A DNA stretch of 64,000 nucleotides from positions 146,114 to 210,113 of the forward strand of contig NZ_BMIS01000005.1 in the NCBI RefSeq assembly GCF_014642675.1, in the 5' to 3' direction. A program made the position numbers and the translations under genes. This stretch comes from Nesterenkonia cremea. GTDB taxonomy: Bacteria; Actinomycetota; Actinomycetes; Actinomycetales; Micrococcaceae. The notes under the pieces are model-generated. The model was not told the DNA's origin, did not search any database, and saw only the letters and a program-made list of their open reading frames with translations. Position 1 is the first letter of the stretch. Each line of letters begins with the position of its first letter. This document shows positions 18,983-27,230 of the stretch, one piece after another.

Positions 18983-19014
18983 ATACTCTAGACGCTTGAG
19001 ACTTAAAGGGTCAT
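18983..19014 (-). promoter_or_regulatory. Candidate leaderless promoter of the glycosyltransferase operon
   Basis: On the minus strand TAGAGT (18983-18988) is preceded by a 17-nt spacer and ATGACC, which resembles TTGACC. The GTG start follows the -10 box by 4 nt, so transcription would begin at or next to the start codon. Confidence 0.4.
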
Positions 19015-19062
19015 GCGACCCTCCCGGATCATCCCGACCACAATCTGAGGAAACAGCGCGAC

Positions 19063-20688
19063 GTGTTCAACTCACTCTCCGATCGCCTGACAGCGACGTT
19101 CAAGAATCTCCGCGGCAAGGGCCGGCTCAGCGAGGCTGACATCGATGGCACCGCACGCGAGATCCGCCGCGCGCTGCTCGACGCCGATGTGGCCGTGCCG
19201 GTGGTCCGCGAGTTCATCGCCAAGATCAAGGCCCGCGCAATGGGTGCCGAGGTCTCCGAGGCGCTGAACCCCGGTCAGCAGGTCGTCAAGATCGTCAATG
19301 AGGAGCTCAAGGGCATCCTCGGCGGCGAGACCCGCGAGCTGCAGCTGGCCAAGAATCCGCCCACAGTCATCATGCTGGCCGGTCTGCAGGGTGCCGGTAA
19401 GACCACGCTGGCCGGCAAGCTGGCCGCGCACCTGAAGGGCAAGGGACACACCCCCATGCTCGCGGCCTGTGACCTCCAGCGCCCCAACGCGGTCAACCAG
19501 CTGCAGGTCGGCGGCGAGCGGGCCGGCGTCCCGGTCTACGCCCCGCATCCGGGCATCAGCTCCGAGGCCGAGACCCCCACCGGGGATCCGGTCAGGGTGG
19601 CCCGGGACGCCGTGGCCGAGGCGCAGTCCAAGCTGCACGACATCGTCATCGTCGATACCGCAGGCCGCCTGGGTGTGGATCAGGAGCTGATGCAGCAGGC
19701 CGCAGACATCAAGGCGGCGGTGGGCGCCCACGAGACCCTCTTCGTCATCGACTCGATGATCGGTCAGGATGCGGTCAACACCGCCCAGGCCTTCAACGAG
19801 GGCGTGGACTTCACCGGCGTGGTCCTCACCAAGCTCGACGGTGATGCCCGCGGCGGCGCCGCACTCTCGGTGGCGCAGGTGACCGGCAAGCCGGTCATGT
19901 ACGCCTCCACCGGTGAGGGTCTGAAGGACTTCGAGGTCTTCCACCCGGACCGTATGGCCAAGCGCATCCTGGACATGGGCGATGTGCTCTCGCTCATCGA
20001 GCAGGCCGAGGCCAGCTGGGACAAGGACGAGGCCGCCAAGATGGCCCAGAAGTTCGCCGATCAGGAGGACTTCACCCTCGAGGACTTCCGGTCCCAGATG
20101 CAGCAGCTCAAGAAGATGGGCTCCATGAAGAAGCTGCTGGGCATGATGCCCGGCGCTCAGGGGATGCGTCAGCAGCTGGACCAGTTCGACGACTCCTCGG
20201 TGGACCGCATCGAGGCCATCATCAACTCCATGACTACGCATGAGCGGGTGGCCCCCAAGATCATCAACGGCTCGCGCCGCGCCCGCATCGCCAAGGGATC
20301 CGGCGTCCACGTCTCTGAGGTCAACCAGCTGCTGGAGCGCTTCGGCCAGGCCCAGAAGATGATGAAGAAGATGGCCGGCGGCGGGGGCGGAATGCCAGGT
20401 GGTATGCCGGGGATGCCGGGCGGCGGCGCAGGCATGCCTGGGATGGGCGGAATGCCCGGAGGCGGTGCCGGCGGAGGCAAGAAGAAGGGCAAGCAGGCCG
20501 GCAAGAACAAGAAGAAGGCCAAGTCCGGCAACCCGGCGAAGGCCGCTCAGCAGGCCCGCGAGGCCGAAGAGCGCCGCGCACAGGCCGCGGAGAAGCGCAT
20601 GGACGGATCCAGCTTCGGAGGCGGCGAGCAGGACTTCGATCCCTCGAACCTGAGCCTGCCGAAGGGCTTCGAGAAGTACCTCAAGTGA
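19063..20688 (+). CDS. ffh: Signal recognition particle protein Ffh
   Basis: Ffh with the small SRP RNA targets nascent membrane and secreted proteins to FtsY. The 541-residue protein has the N domain, the G domain (GLQGAGKTTLAGKLA, DLQRPNAVNQL, DTAGRLGVDQEL, TKLDGDARGGAALS) and a methionine-rich M domain ending near residue 440. A long Gly/Met/Pro tail of about 30 residues and a Lys/Ala-rich tail of about 60 residues follow, longer than in E. coli Ffh (453 aa). The start is GTG at 19063, with TGAGGAAA about 10 nt upstream. No SRP RNA gene was recognised in the window. Confidence 0.97.
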   Translation: MFNSLSDRLTATFKNLRGKGRLSEADIDGTAREIRRALLDADVAVPVVREFIAKIKARAMGAEVSEALNPGQQVVKIVNEELKGILGGETRELQLAKNPPTVIMLAGLQGAGKTTLAGKLAAHLKGKGHTPMLAACDLQRPNAVNQLQVGGERAGVPVYAPHPGISSEAETPTGDPVRVARDAVAEAQSKLHDIVIVDTAGRLGVDQELMQQAADIKAAVGAHETLFVIDSMIGQDAVNTAQAFNEGVDFTGVVLTKLDGDARGGAALSVAQVTGKPVMYASTGEGLKDFEVFHPDRMAKRILDMGDVLSLIEQAEASWDKDEAAKMAQKFADQEDFTLEDFRSQMQQLKKMGSMKKLLGMMPGAQGMRQQLDQFDDSSVDRIEAIINSMTTHERVAPKIINGSRRARIAKGSGVHVSEVNQLLERFGQAQKMMKKMAGGGGGMPGGMPGMPGGGAGMPGMGGMPGGGAGGGKKKGKQAGKNKKKAKSGNPAKAAQQAREAEERRAQAAEKRMDGSSFGGGEQDFDPSNLSLPKGFEKYLK

Positions 20689-20898
20689 CCTGGTGAGAGC
20701 TGTGCGGCGGTCCGGCCTGTCCGAATCGCGCTCAGCTCTGACTTATGACAAAATCAATACGTACTTTGCTCAGTGTCCGGGGCACCCTCTACTCCCTCGA
20801 TGCTGACCAACGTTCTGGCGCAGGACGATGGCTGTTTGCATACCCCACGCAGACCAGGTCCTCGGCGCACCCCAAGACATACAGGAGAAACCACACAA

Positions 20899-21324
20899 GT
20901 GGCAGTCAAGATTCGTCTGAAGCGCATGGGTAAGATCCGTGCACCGTTCTACCGCGTCGTCGTCATGGACTCCAAGGCCAAGCGCGATGGTGCTGCGATC
21001 GAGCAGATCGGCAAGTACCACCCGACTGAGGAGCCCTCGCTCATCGATATCAACTCGGAGCGTGCTCAGTACTGGCTCTCCGTCGGCGCTCAGCCGACTG
21101 AGCAGGTGCTGGCTCTTCTGAAGGTGACCGGCGACTGGCAGAAGTTCAAGGGCATCGAGGGTGCCGAGGGCACTCTGAAGGCCAAGACCGCCAAGGAGGA
21201 GTACGTCGTGCCCTCCAAGGGTTCGGTCATCGTCGAGAAGTCCGAGGCTCCTGCCGAGCAGGCTGAGGAGGCTCCTGCCGAGGAGGGGGCTTCTGAGGAA
21301 GCCGCTGAGGAGAAGGCCGAGTAA
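20899..21324 (+). CDS. rpsP: 30S ribosomal protein S16
   Basis: S16 is a primary 30S assembly protein. The chosen GTG at 20899 gives the canonical N-terminus [25 protein letters not shown] lies about 11 nt upstream, and the longer open frame to 20773 is non-coding leader. The 141 residues exceed the usual 80-90 because of an Ala/Glu-rich acidic C-terminal tail, common in actinobacterial S16. It is the first gene of rpsP-khpA-rimM-trmD-rplS. The 210 bp before it hold no gene; a promoter there could not be placed with confidence. Confidence 0.96.
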   Translation: MAVKIRLKRMGKIRAPFYRVVVMDSKAKRDGAAIEQIGKYHPTEEPSLIDINSERAQYWLSVGAQPTEQVLALLKVTGDWQKFKGIEGAEGTLKAKTAKEEYVVPSKGSVIVEKSEAPAEQAEEAPAEEGASEEAAEEKAE

Positions 21325-21326
21325 TC

Positions 21327-21581
21327 ATGGTTGCTGACGCAGTGCTCACCGACGCCCTGGAACATCTGGTCCGCGGCATCGTGGACTCCCCGGACGATGT
21401 GGATGTCCGCCGCAAGAACGGCCGGCGCCACGACGTCCTTCAGGTCCGCGTGCACCCCGAGGACCTCGGCCGCGTGATCGGCCGTGCCGGGCGCACCGCC
21501 AAGGCACTGCGCACTGTGGTCACCGCCCTGCCGGGAGGCGAGAACGTCCGGGTCGACGTGGTCGACACCGACCGCCGCTGA
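21327..21581 (+). CDS. khpA: KH-domain RNA-binding protein KhpA (YlqC family)
   Basis: The 84-residue protein has a single KH domain with the RNA-binding GRAGRTAKALRTVV loop (canonical GxxG as GRAG) after VHPEDLGRVI. KhpA works with KhpB as an RNA chaperone affecting cell size and division in Gram-positives. Its ATG comes 2 bp after the rpsP stop, so the genes are coupled, and the rpsP-khpA-rimM order is conserved in Gram-positive bacteria. Confidence 0.92.
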   Translation: MVADAVLTDALEHLVRGIVDSPDDVDVRRKNGRRHDVLQVRVHPEDLGRVIGRAGRTAKALRTVVTALPGGENVRVDVVDTDRR

Positions 21582-21595
21582 CCGGTCATACCGCC

Positions 21596-22168
21596 GTGAC
21601 CACACATAACCGAGCCGCAAGCGACCCGCAGGCGTCCCCTTCCGAGGGGGAGCGCCTGCGGGTCGCTCGCGTCGGCAAGCCCCACGGTGTCCGGGGAGAA
21701 GTCACCGTTCAGCTCTTCACTGATGATCCGGCCCAGCGCCTGGCCCCCGGTGCAGTGCTGCTGCGCGAACCGGGCAGGGACACCGTCGATCGCAGCACCC
21801 GGCAGCTGACCGTCTCGGCCCAGCGCTGGAACAAGACCATCTGCCTGCTGGGCTTCGAAGAGGTCCGGGACCGCACTGCGGCCGAGAACCTCCGCGGCTC
21901 CGTGCTCTTCGTGGAGCTGGCCGCAGAGCCTGAGGACGACGCTGACGAGTGGTACAGCCACGAGCTCGAGGGCCTGCGCTGCGTGGATCCCTCCGGGGAG
22001 ACCCTGGGCACCGTCCGCGAGCTGATCACCGGACCGGCTCAGGATCTGCTGGCCGTGGAGACCCCTGAGGGCGAGGAGGTCCTGGTGCCCTTCGTCCAGG
22101 AGCTCGTCCCTGAGATCGACGTGGAGGCCGAGGTCATCACTCTGGACCCGCCCCACGGTCTCTTCTGA
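21596..22168 (+). CDS. rimM: Ribosome maturation factor RimM
   Basis: RimM binds S19 and assists assembly of the 30S head. The 190-residue protein starts the conserved region with [17 protein letters not shown] and has the C-terminal PRC-barrel with [11 protein letters not shown] and [15 protein letters not shown]. The N-terminal 20 residues are a non-conserved extension. The start is GTG at 21596, 14 bp past khpA, and trmD follows 10 bp downstream. Confidence 0.94.
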   Translation: MTTHNRAASDPQASPSEGERLRVARVGKPHGVRGEVTVQLFTDDPAQRLAPGAVLLREPGRDTVDRSTRQLTVSAQRWNKTICLLGFEEVRDRTAAENLRGSVLFVELAAEPEDDADEWYSHELEGLRCVDPSGETLGTVRELITGPAQDLLAVETPEGEEVLVPFVQELVPEIDVEAEVITLDPPHGLF

Positions 22169-22178
22169 GGAGGCAGCG

Positions 22179-22961
22179 GTGCGCATCGACCTCCTCTCCA
22201 TCTTTCCCGAATTCTTCGACGTCCTGGACCTCTCGCTGATCGGCAGGGCCCAGCAGGACGGCCTGCTGGAGGTCAACCGCATCCAGCCCCGGGACTTCAC
22301 CACCGATAAGCACCGGACGGTGGACAGCCCGCCCGCCGGAGGTGGTGCCGGCATGGTCATGAAGCCAGAGCCCATCGCCCAGGCGCTGGAGTCTGTGCTG
22401 CAGGCTTCCGGCGGTGACGCCGTTGAGCCCCACGCCGGCGAGTCCGATTCTGCGGCTGACTCGGGCCCTTCGCAGCGTCCCGTGCTGATCATCCCCACCC
22501 CCTCCGGCGAGCTCTTCACCCAGCGCGCGGCCGAGGAGCTGGCGCAGCGGGACCACCTGGTCTTCGCCGCAGGCCGCTTCGAAGGCATCGACCAGCGGGT
22601 CAGCGACTGGGCCCAGGACCACTTCGAAGTCCGTCCGATGAGCATCGGCGACTATGTGCTCAACGGGGGAGAGGCCGCCGTCGTGGTGATGGCGGAGGCC
22701 ATCACTCGCCTGATTCCCGGCGTCATCGGCAACCCCGAGTCTCTGGACGAGGAATCCCATGCCGGCGACGGTCTGCTGGAATATCCCGTCTATACCAAAC
22801 CGGCGCAGTGGCGCGGGCACGAGACCCCGCAGATCCTGCTCTCCGGAGACCACGCGAAGATCGCGGCCTGGCGGCGTGAGCAGCAGGAGCTGCGGACCCG
22901 GAAGGGACGCCCTGACATCTGGGCGCGCCATGTGGTCGCGCAGGAGCGCGAATCCAGGTAG
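22179..22961 (+). CDS. trmD: tRNA (guanine-N1-)-methyltransferase TrmD
   Basis: TrmD methylates G37 of tRNAs to prevent frameshifting, using SAM in a trefoil-knot fold. The 260-residue protein has [27 protein letters not shown], and the knot [20 protein letters not shown], then the [14 protein letters not shown] segment. Between GMVMKPEPI and [11 protein letters not shown] lies a non-conserved acidic insert of about 25 residues. The start is GTG at 22179 with GAGGAGG upstream. Confidence 0.95.
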   Translation: MRIDLLSIFPEFFDVLDLSLIGRAQQDGLLEVNRIQPRDFTTDKHRTVDSPPAGGGAGMVMKPEPIAQALESVLQASGGDAVEPHAGESDSAADSGPSQRPVLIIPTPSGELFTQRAAEELAQRDHLVFAAGRFEGIDQRVSDWAQDHFEVRPMSIGDYVLNGGEAAVVVMAEAITRLIPGVIGNPESLDEESHAGDGLLEYPVYTKPAQWRGHETPQILLSGDHAKIAAWRREQQELRTRKGRPDIWARHVVAQERESR

Positions 22962-23075
22962 GATGGACCCCTGTGCCTGCTGGGCGCTGACTCTGCCATA
23001 GGGGAGAGGCGTCAACAGACGGGCCCCGGGTGCCGGCATTCCGCCGAACCCGGAACCCCAAGACTGTAGACCAGT

Positions 23076-23148
23076 GCCGCATGCCTGTGCGTGCGGCCCG
23101 GGTCCCTGATATCAGGGAACTGACCTGTGGCAGATCCCTGGAGGAGAG
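23076..23148 (+). promoter_or_regulatory. Structured leader of rplS (candidate L19 autoregulatory element)
   Basis: The 191-nt gap before rplS contains a GCCGCA/TGCGGC hairpin (23076-23097) and a perfect 16-nt palindrome (23103-23118). The CAGGGA arm of the palindrome can pair either with the upstream TCCCTG or with a second TCCCTG at 23135-23140, which directly adjoins the Shine-Dalgarno at 23141-23148. Mutually exclusive pairings next to a ribosome site suggest translational control; L19 leaders are known in other phyla. Confidence 0.4.
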
Positions 23149-23152
23149 AGCT

Positions 23153-23548
23153 ATGCATAAGCTTGACTTCGTCGACGCAGCCAGCCTGCGGAACGACATC
23201 CCGGAGTTCGGCCCAGGCGACACCGTCAACGTGCACGTGAACATCATTGAGGGCAAGACCACTCGTGTCCAGGTCTTCAAGGGCTACGTGATCGGTCGCC
23301 AGGGTCGCGGCGTCGGTGAGACCTTCACCGTCCGCAAGATCTCCTTCGGTGTGGGCGTGGAGCGCACCTTCCCGGTGCACACCCCGATCATCGAGAAGAT
23401 CGAGGTCGCTGCCCGCGGTGATGTGCGTCGTGCCAAGCTGTACTACATGCGTGACCGTCACGGTAAGGCTGCTCGCATCCCCGAGAAGCGCGAGTCCGCC
23501 ATCGCCCGTCAGCAGGGCGAGGACGTCGAGGCAGTCACCGAGGCCTGA
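23153..23548 (+). CDS. rplS: 50S ribosomal protein L19
   Basis: L19 sits at the 30S-50S interface. From the ATG at 23153 (GGAGGAGAG immediately upstream) the 131-residue protein starts [19 protein letters not shown], with the family motifs [50 protein letters not shown] and [21 protein letters not shown] short acidic tail of about 15 residues extends it beyond E. coli L19. A longer open frame back to 23030 is leader sequence. Confidence 0.96.
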   Translation: MHKLDFVDAASLRNDIPEFGPGDTVNVHVNIIEGKTTRVQVFKGYVIGRQGRGVGETFTVRKISFGVGVERTFPVHTPIIEKIEVAARGDVRRAKLYYMRDRHGKAARIPEKRESAIARQQGEDVEAVTEA

Positions 23549-23587
23549 GCCTCGCCTGACGCATCATGCGCTGACATCATTCTCTGA

Positions 23588-24310
23588 ATGAATTCTCAGA
23601 AGAGCCCTGGGCCCGAAGCCTCCGAGCTTCCGGCCCGGGGCTCTTCGCATGCCGGCGGGGCACGACGGCTGAAGCTTCGCCACCTCTTCGGCGCCGCAGT
23701 GCTGCTGGCGCTGATCGCCACAGTGCTGCTGCGCAGTCTGGTGGCCGATGTCTATACGGTCAGCCAGGACTCCATGCACCCCACCCTCGACGACGGCGAG
23801 CGGATCCTGGTGGAGAAAGGCTACCCGGATGAGGACGGCGCTCAGCGCGGGGACCTGATCGTCTTCGACGGAACAGGCTCCTTCGCCCCCTATGAGGGCG
23901 AGTCCGGCGTGCTGGTCCAGACCCTGGAGCAGGTGGGGCACTGGTTCGGTATCGGGTCCCCTCCGGACACCTACGTGAAGCGGGTGATCGCTGTGGGCGG
24001 TGACACCGTGGCCTGCTGCGATGACCAGGGGCGGGTGTCCATCAACGGCGAGCCGCTGGAGGAGCCCTACCTGCAGACTCCGCCCACTGCAGAGAGGCCG
24101 GCCTCAGGCACCTCCTTCGAATCCACGGTCCCGCCGGGACGGGTGTGGGTGATGGGCGATCACCGTGAGGTCTCCATCGATTCCCGTGCCCTGCTGGGAG
24201 CGCCCGGCGGGGGTATGATCAGCGAAGATCGGATCATCGGACGAGCGACCGATGTGTTCTGGCCCTGGGATGATCGCCGCCGGCTCGAGAACGGAGAGAA
24301 CGATGGCTGA
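23588..24310 (+). CDS. lepB: Signal peptidase I (first of two)
   Basis: Type I signal peptidase removes signal peptides on the outer face of the membrane. The 240-residue protein has one TM anchor (about 33-50), the catalytic Ser in SQDSMHPTL (S62) and the general-base Lys in YVKRVIAVGGD (K131), then box E GDHREVSIDSRALLG. Both catalytic residues are present, so it should be active. The ATG at 23588 has no clear ribosome site, and codons 5-19 coincide with a strong hairpin, so the true N-terminus is uncertain; no better in-frame start before the TM segment is evident. It overlaps the second lepB by 8 bp. Confidence 0.88.
   Translation: MNSQKSPGPEASELPARGSSHAGGARRLKLRHLFGAAVLLALIATVLLRSLVADVYTVSQDSMHPTLDDGERILVEKGYPDEDGAQRGDLIVFDGTGSFAPYEGESGVLVQTLEQVGHWFGIGSPPDTYVKRVIAVGGDTVACCDDQGRVSINGEPLEEPYLQTPPTAERPASGTSFESTVPPGRVWVMGDHREVSIDSRALLGAPGGGMISEDRIIGRATDVFWPWDDRRRLENGENDG
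23600..23645 (+). terminator. Terminator-like hairpin after rplS, inside the first lepB frame
   Basis: A 20-bp stem (23600-23619 with 23626-23645, 18 pairs plus one G-U) with a 6-nt loop lies 52 bp past the rplS stop and within codons 5-19 of the downstream lepB frame. The tail is only TCTTC, so termination may be partial; it may act as an attenuator between ribosomal and secretion genes. Confidence 0.6.
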
Positions 24311-25076
24311 GAGCGAAGAGGAACCGCAGACCCGCCGGCAGCGGCGGGAGTCCTCCCAACGCCGGGGCACCCTGAAGGAACGCAGCCCGTTCCTGTCCTT
24401 CGTGACCGAATGCGCGATCGTGATCGTGCTGGCCATCGTGATCTCCTTCGTGGTGAAGACCTTCTTCCTACGCGCCTTCTACATCCCCTCGGAGTCCATG
24501 GAGGAGACGCTCCAGGTGGACGACCGGATCGTGGTCAACCTGCTGGCCCCAGGGGTCATGGATATCGACCGCGGCGATGTGGTCGTCTTCGAAGACACCC
24601 GCGAATGGTGGGGCAGCGGCGCCGCACCGGAGACCAACGCCTTCCAGGACGCGATGATCTTCGTGGGCCTGATGCCGGACACCTCCTCCCACTACGTGGT
24701 CAAGCGTGTGGTCGGCATGGAGGGCGACCACATCGAGTGCTGCGACGACGAGGGCCGGATCCTGGTCAACGGCGAGCCCATCGATGAGCCCTATCTCTTT
24801 CCCAGCGATGCACCGAGCGCCACGGAGTTCGAGGTGACGGTGCCCGAGGATTCGGTCTGGCTGCTGGGTGATCACCGCAGCGCCTCGGCAGACTCCCGCG
24901 CCCACGCCTCCGACCCGGATATGGGAGCGGTGCCGATGGACGACATCATCGGACGCTCGGCCGCGGTCATCTGGCCGATGAACAACTGGGCCGGCGGTGG
25001 GTCCGACCGGGACCCCTTCGAACAGGTCCCCGAGGAGCCACCCGCTGAGGACGAGGCGCGGGCCGAGGACGGCTGA
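24303..25076 (+). CDS. lepB: Signal peptidase I (second of two)
   Basis: The protein has 257 residues from the ATG at 24303, which overlaps the end of the first lepB and is preceded by GGAGAG. It has a charged N-terminus, one TM anchor (about 34-52), the catalytic Ser in YIPSESMEETL (S65), the Lys in YVVKRVVGMEGD (K134) and box E LGDHRSASADSRAH. An acidic C-terminal tail follows. It matches the classic actinobacterial LepB more closely than its neighbour does. Tandem signal peptidase genes after rplS are known in actinobacteria such as Streptomyces. The two may divide substrates. Confidence 0.93.
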   Translation: MAESEEEPQTRRQRRESSQRRGTLKERSPFLSFVTECAIVIVLAIVISFVVKTFFLRAFYIPSESMEETLQVDDRIVVNLLAPGVMDIDRGDVVVFEDTREWWGSGAAPETNAFQDAMIFVGLMPDTSSHYVVKRVVGMEGDHIECCDDEGRILVNGEPIDEPYLFPSDAPSATEFEVTVPEDSVWLLGDHRSASADSRAHASDPDMGAVPMDDIIGRSAAVIWPMNNWAGGGSDRDPFEQVPEEPPAEDEARAEDG

Positions 25077-25085
25077 GCCTGCAGA

Positions 25086-25754
25086 ATGCCTGAGAACGCA
25101 ACACTGCTGCCGGAGCTGCGCCTGGCGGCGGCCACCGGCTCGCGCTATATCGCAGGAGTCGATGAGGTCGGACGAGGGGCCCTGGCCGGTCCGGTGACCA
25201 TCGGAGTCTCCGTCTTCGATATGGCCGACCCGTTGCTGCAGCAGGTCTCGGCCGAGACCGGAGTGGTGGAGCATCTGGACGGGGTCCGGGACTCCAAGCT
25301 GCTGACCGCCAAGGCCCGCACCCGCTGGTCTCCGATCATCTGCGAACATGCCGCCGCCTTCAGCGTGCAGCACCGGCAGGCCGAGGAGATCGACGCCGTG
25401 GGGATCGGTGCCGCCATGCGCAGCGCCGGTCTGGCCGCGCTCAACGCCGTGGAGCAGCAGCTGGGCACCCGGCTGGATGCAGTCATCCTGGACGGTTCGC
25501 ACGACTGGCTGACCGGTGGCACCTCCGCACGTGTCCGCTGCGAGGTCAAAGCCGATGTCCGCTGTCTGACAGTGGCCTGCGCCAGTGTGATCGCCAAAGT
25601 GGAGCGGGACCGCCTGATGGAGGAGTTGGCGGTGGACCACCCGGAGTACGGCTGGCACTCCAATCGCGGCTACGGCTCGGCCGCACACCGGCAGGCGTTG
25701 GCCACCAGCGGAGCCACCTCCTTCCATCGCCGGAGCTGGAACCTGGGCGTGTGA
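25086..25754 (+). CDS. rnhB: Ribonuclease HII
   Basis: RNase HII cuts RNA in RNA-DNA hybrids and excises misinserted ribonucleotides. The 222-residue protein shows the active-site motif GVDEVGRGALAGP (D26, E27) and later the third acidic residue in VILDGSHDWL, then AKVERDRLMEELA and YGWHSNRGYGSAAH. The start is ATG at 25086, 9 bp after lepB. It closes the rpsP-to-rnhB run and converges on dprA, 48 bp away. The DUF2469 gene that often follows rnhB in actinobacteria is absent here. Confidence 0.95.
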   Translation: MPENATLLPELRLAAATGSRYIAGVDEVGRGALAGPVTIGVSVFDMADPLLQQVSAETGVVEHLDGVRDSKLLTAKARTRWSPIICEHAAAFSVQHRQAEEIDAVGIGAAMRSAGLAALNAVEQQLGTRLDAVILDGSHDWLTGGTSARVRCEVKADVRCLTVACASVIAKVERDRLMEELAVDHPEYGWHSNRGYGSAAHRQALATSGATSFHRRSWNLGV

Positions 25755-25802
25755 GTAGAACCAGCGTCTGAGCAGGACCGGCGTCTGGGCCCAAGCTGCG
25801 TC

Positions 25803-27230
25803 TCAGCTGGACGCGCGGCTGAGGGCTTTGCCCCACTGGCCGTTGACCGATCGGGCCAGACCCTTGCGCTGAAGCCTGCTCAGCCCGCCCAAGACCTGGG
25901 GCATCGGCAGTCCTGCCACCTCGGAGAGCTTCCCCGGTGCGCTGAGTCGTCGTTTGGGCAGCGCGTCCAGCAGCAGACGGTCCGCTTCTCCCAGTGAATC
26001 CTCCGGACGGCTTGCCGCCGCCTCCGCCTCCTCACCGGGGCTCAGGGGAAGCCTCTGCTGGGAGCTGACCGCCGTTCCTGCGGCGGCCAGGCCCGGTCTC
26101 GCCTGTCCGACCTCCGGGGCCGGGGTGACTCCGGCGATGAGTTCGGCGACATCGGCGGCGTCGCGCACCATCTCTGTGGGCGTGTGCCGCAGAAGCCGGT
26201 GGCAGCCTGCGGAGAGCGGGGAGTACACGCTGCCGGGGACTGCTCCCACGGGCCTGCCCAGGCTCAGCGCATGATGGGCCGTGTTCTGCGCCCCGCTGCG
26301 CCAGCGTGCCTCCGGGACCACGGTCACCGCGGCCAGGGCGGCGATGATCCGGTTGCGCTGCAGGAAACGGTGCTTGCTGGGGGAGGAGCCCGGCGCCAAT
26401 TCGCTCAGCAGCAGCCCGGCCTGAGCCACTCCGCGCAGCAGCGTGTCGTTGCCGGCCGGATAGAGCCGGTCCAGTCCGCCGGCCAGCACAGCGATGGTGG
26501 GAAGGGGCGAGTCCACCGGGGTGTCCTCTCCGCGATGCTCCCAGGTCCGCAGTGCGGCGCGGTGTACGGCGGCATCCACCCCGTAAGCGCCTCCGGAGAG
26601 CAGGCATACCTGCCGTTCGGCCAGGCTTTCGGAGATCTCCGCGGTCACCCGGGCGCCATAGTCGGTGATCTCCCGGGAGCCGACCACGGCCACTGTGCGG
26701 TGCAGCTCCGGCAGAGCCTCCACCGGGTGGGAGGAGCGGTCCCGGCGCCACCACAGGGCCAGCGGCTCGGCTGGGCCGAGATCCTTCAGCCCAGCGGGCC
26801 ACTGCGGATCCTCCGGGACCAGGATCCCGCCGCCGAGTCTGCGCAGCGTGGCCAGGTCCCTGGCTCCTGCGGCCTGATCCTGCCGGGTGCGCCAACGGAC
26901 CAGCGCCTCACGCAGGTCGCGCTGACGCCCGCTGAGCCCCAAGGCCTCCGCGGCCTCAGCCGCTGACTGCACCAGGCGGGCGGAGGGTGACTCTCCGCTG
27001 CAGATCAGGGCGTGTGCCTCGAAGCATCCCATATGGTCCACCACCACACCGCCCAGCAGGTCGCCGGGCTCGATGATCCTGCTCAGTTCGGCTCGGATCC
27101 GGCGCAGGTGCTCCTGAGCGTCCACAGTGTCCGTCCCTTCCTCCTGGGTGTGCCGGCTTTCCTGCCCGTGCGGCCCCTGTTGTTCAGTCTTCCTCTGCTG
27201 TTCATGCTGACCCTCGCTCACGCTGCTCAT
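25803..27230 (-). CDS. dprA: DNA-processing protein DprA (Smf)
   Basis: DprA loads RecA onto incoming single-stranded DNA during transformation. The 475-residue protein has a Gln/Glu/His-rich N-terminal extension of about 35 residues and a SAM-like region. The Rossmann core shows VAVVGSREITDYGARV, LLSGGAYGVDAAVH, VLAGGLDRLYPAGN, LLSELAPGSSPSKHRFLQRN and RIIAALA. A C-terminal winged-helix-like domain of about 70 residues follows. Its ATG overlaps the comM stop by 4 bp, so the genes are coupled. In other actinobacteria yraN-comM-dprA run in the same direction as rnhB; here they run against it. Confidence 0.94.
   Translation of the reverse strand: MSSVSEGQHEQQRKTEQQGPHGQESRHTQEEGTDTVDAQEHLRRIRAELSRIIEPGDLLGGVVVDHMGCFEAHALICSGESPSARLVQSAAEAAEALGLSGRQRDLREALVRWRTRQDQAAGARDLATLRRLGGGILVPEDPQWPAGLKDLGPAEPLALWWRRDRSSHPVEALPELHRTVAVVGSREITDYGARVTAEISESLAERQVCLLSGGAYGVDAAVHRAALRTWEHRGEDTPVDSPLPTIAVLAGGLDRLYPAGNDTLLRGVAQAGLLLSELAPGSSPSKHRFLQRNRIIAALAAVTVVPEARWRSGAQNTAHHALSLGRPVGAVPGSVYSPLSAGCHRLLRHTPTEMVRDAADVAELIAGVTPAPEVGQARPGLAAAGTAVSSQQRLPLSPGEEAEAAASRPEDSLGEADRLLLDALPKRRLSAPGKLSEVAGLPMPQVLGGLSRLQRKGLARSVNGQWGKALSRASS

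Noticed and set aside
20745..20933. A short frame in the gap before rpsP
   Set aside because: It overlaps the rpsP start and has no ribosome site; the gap is probably promoter and leader.
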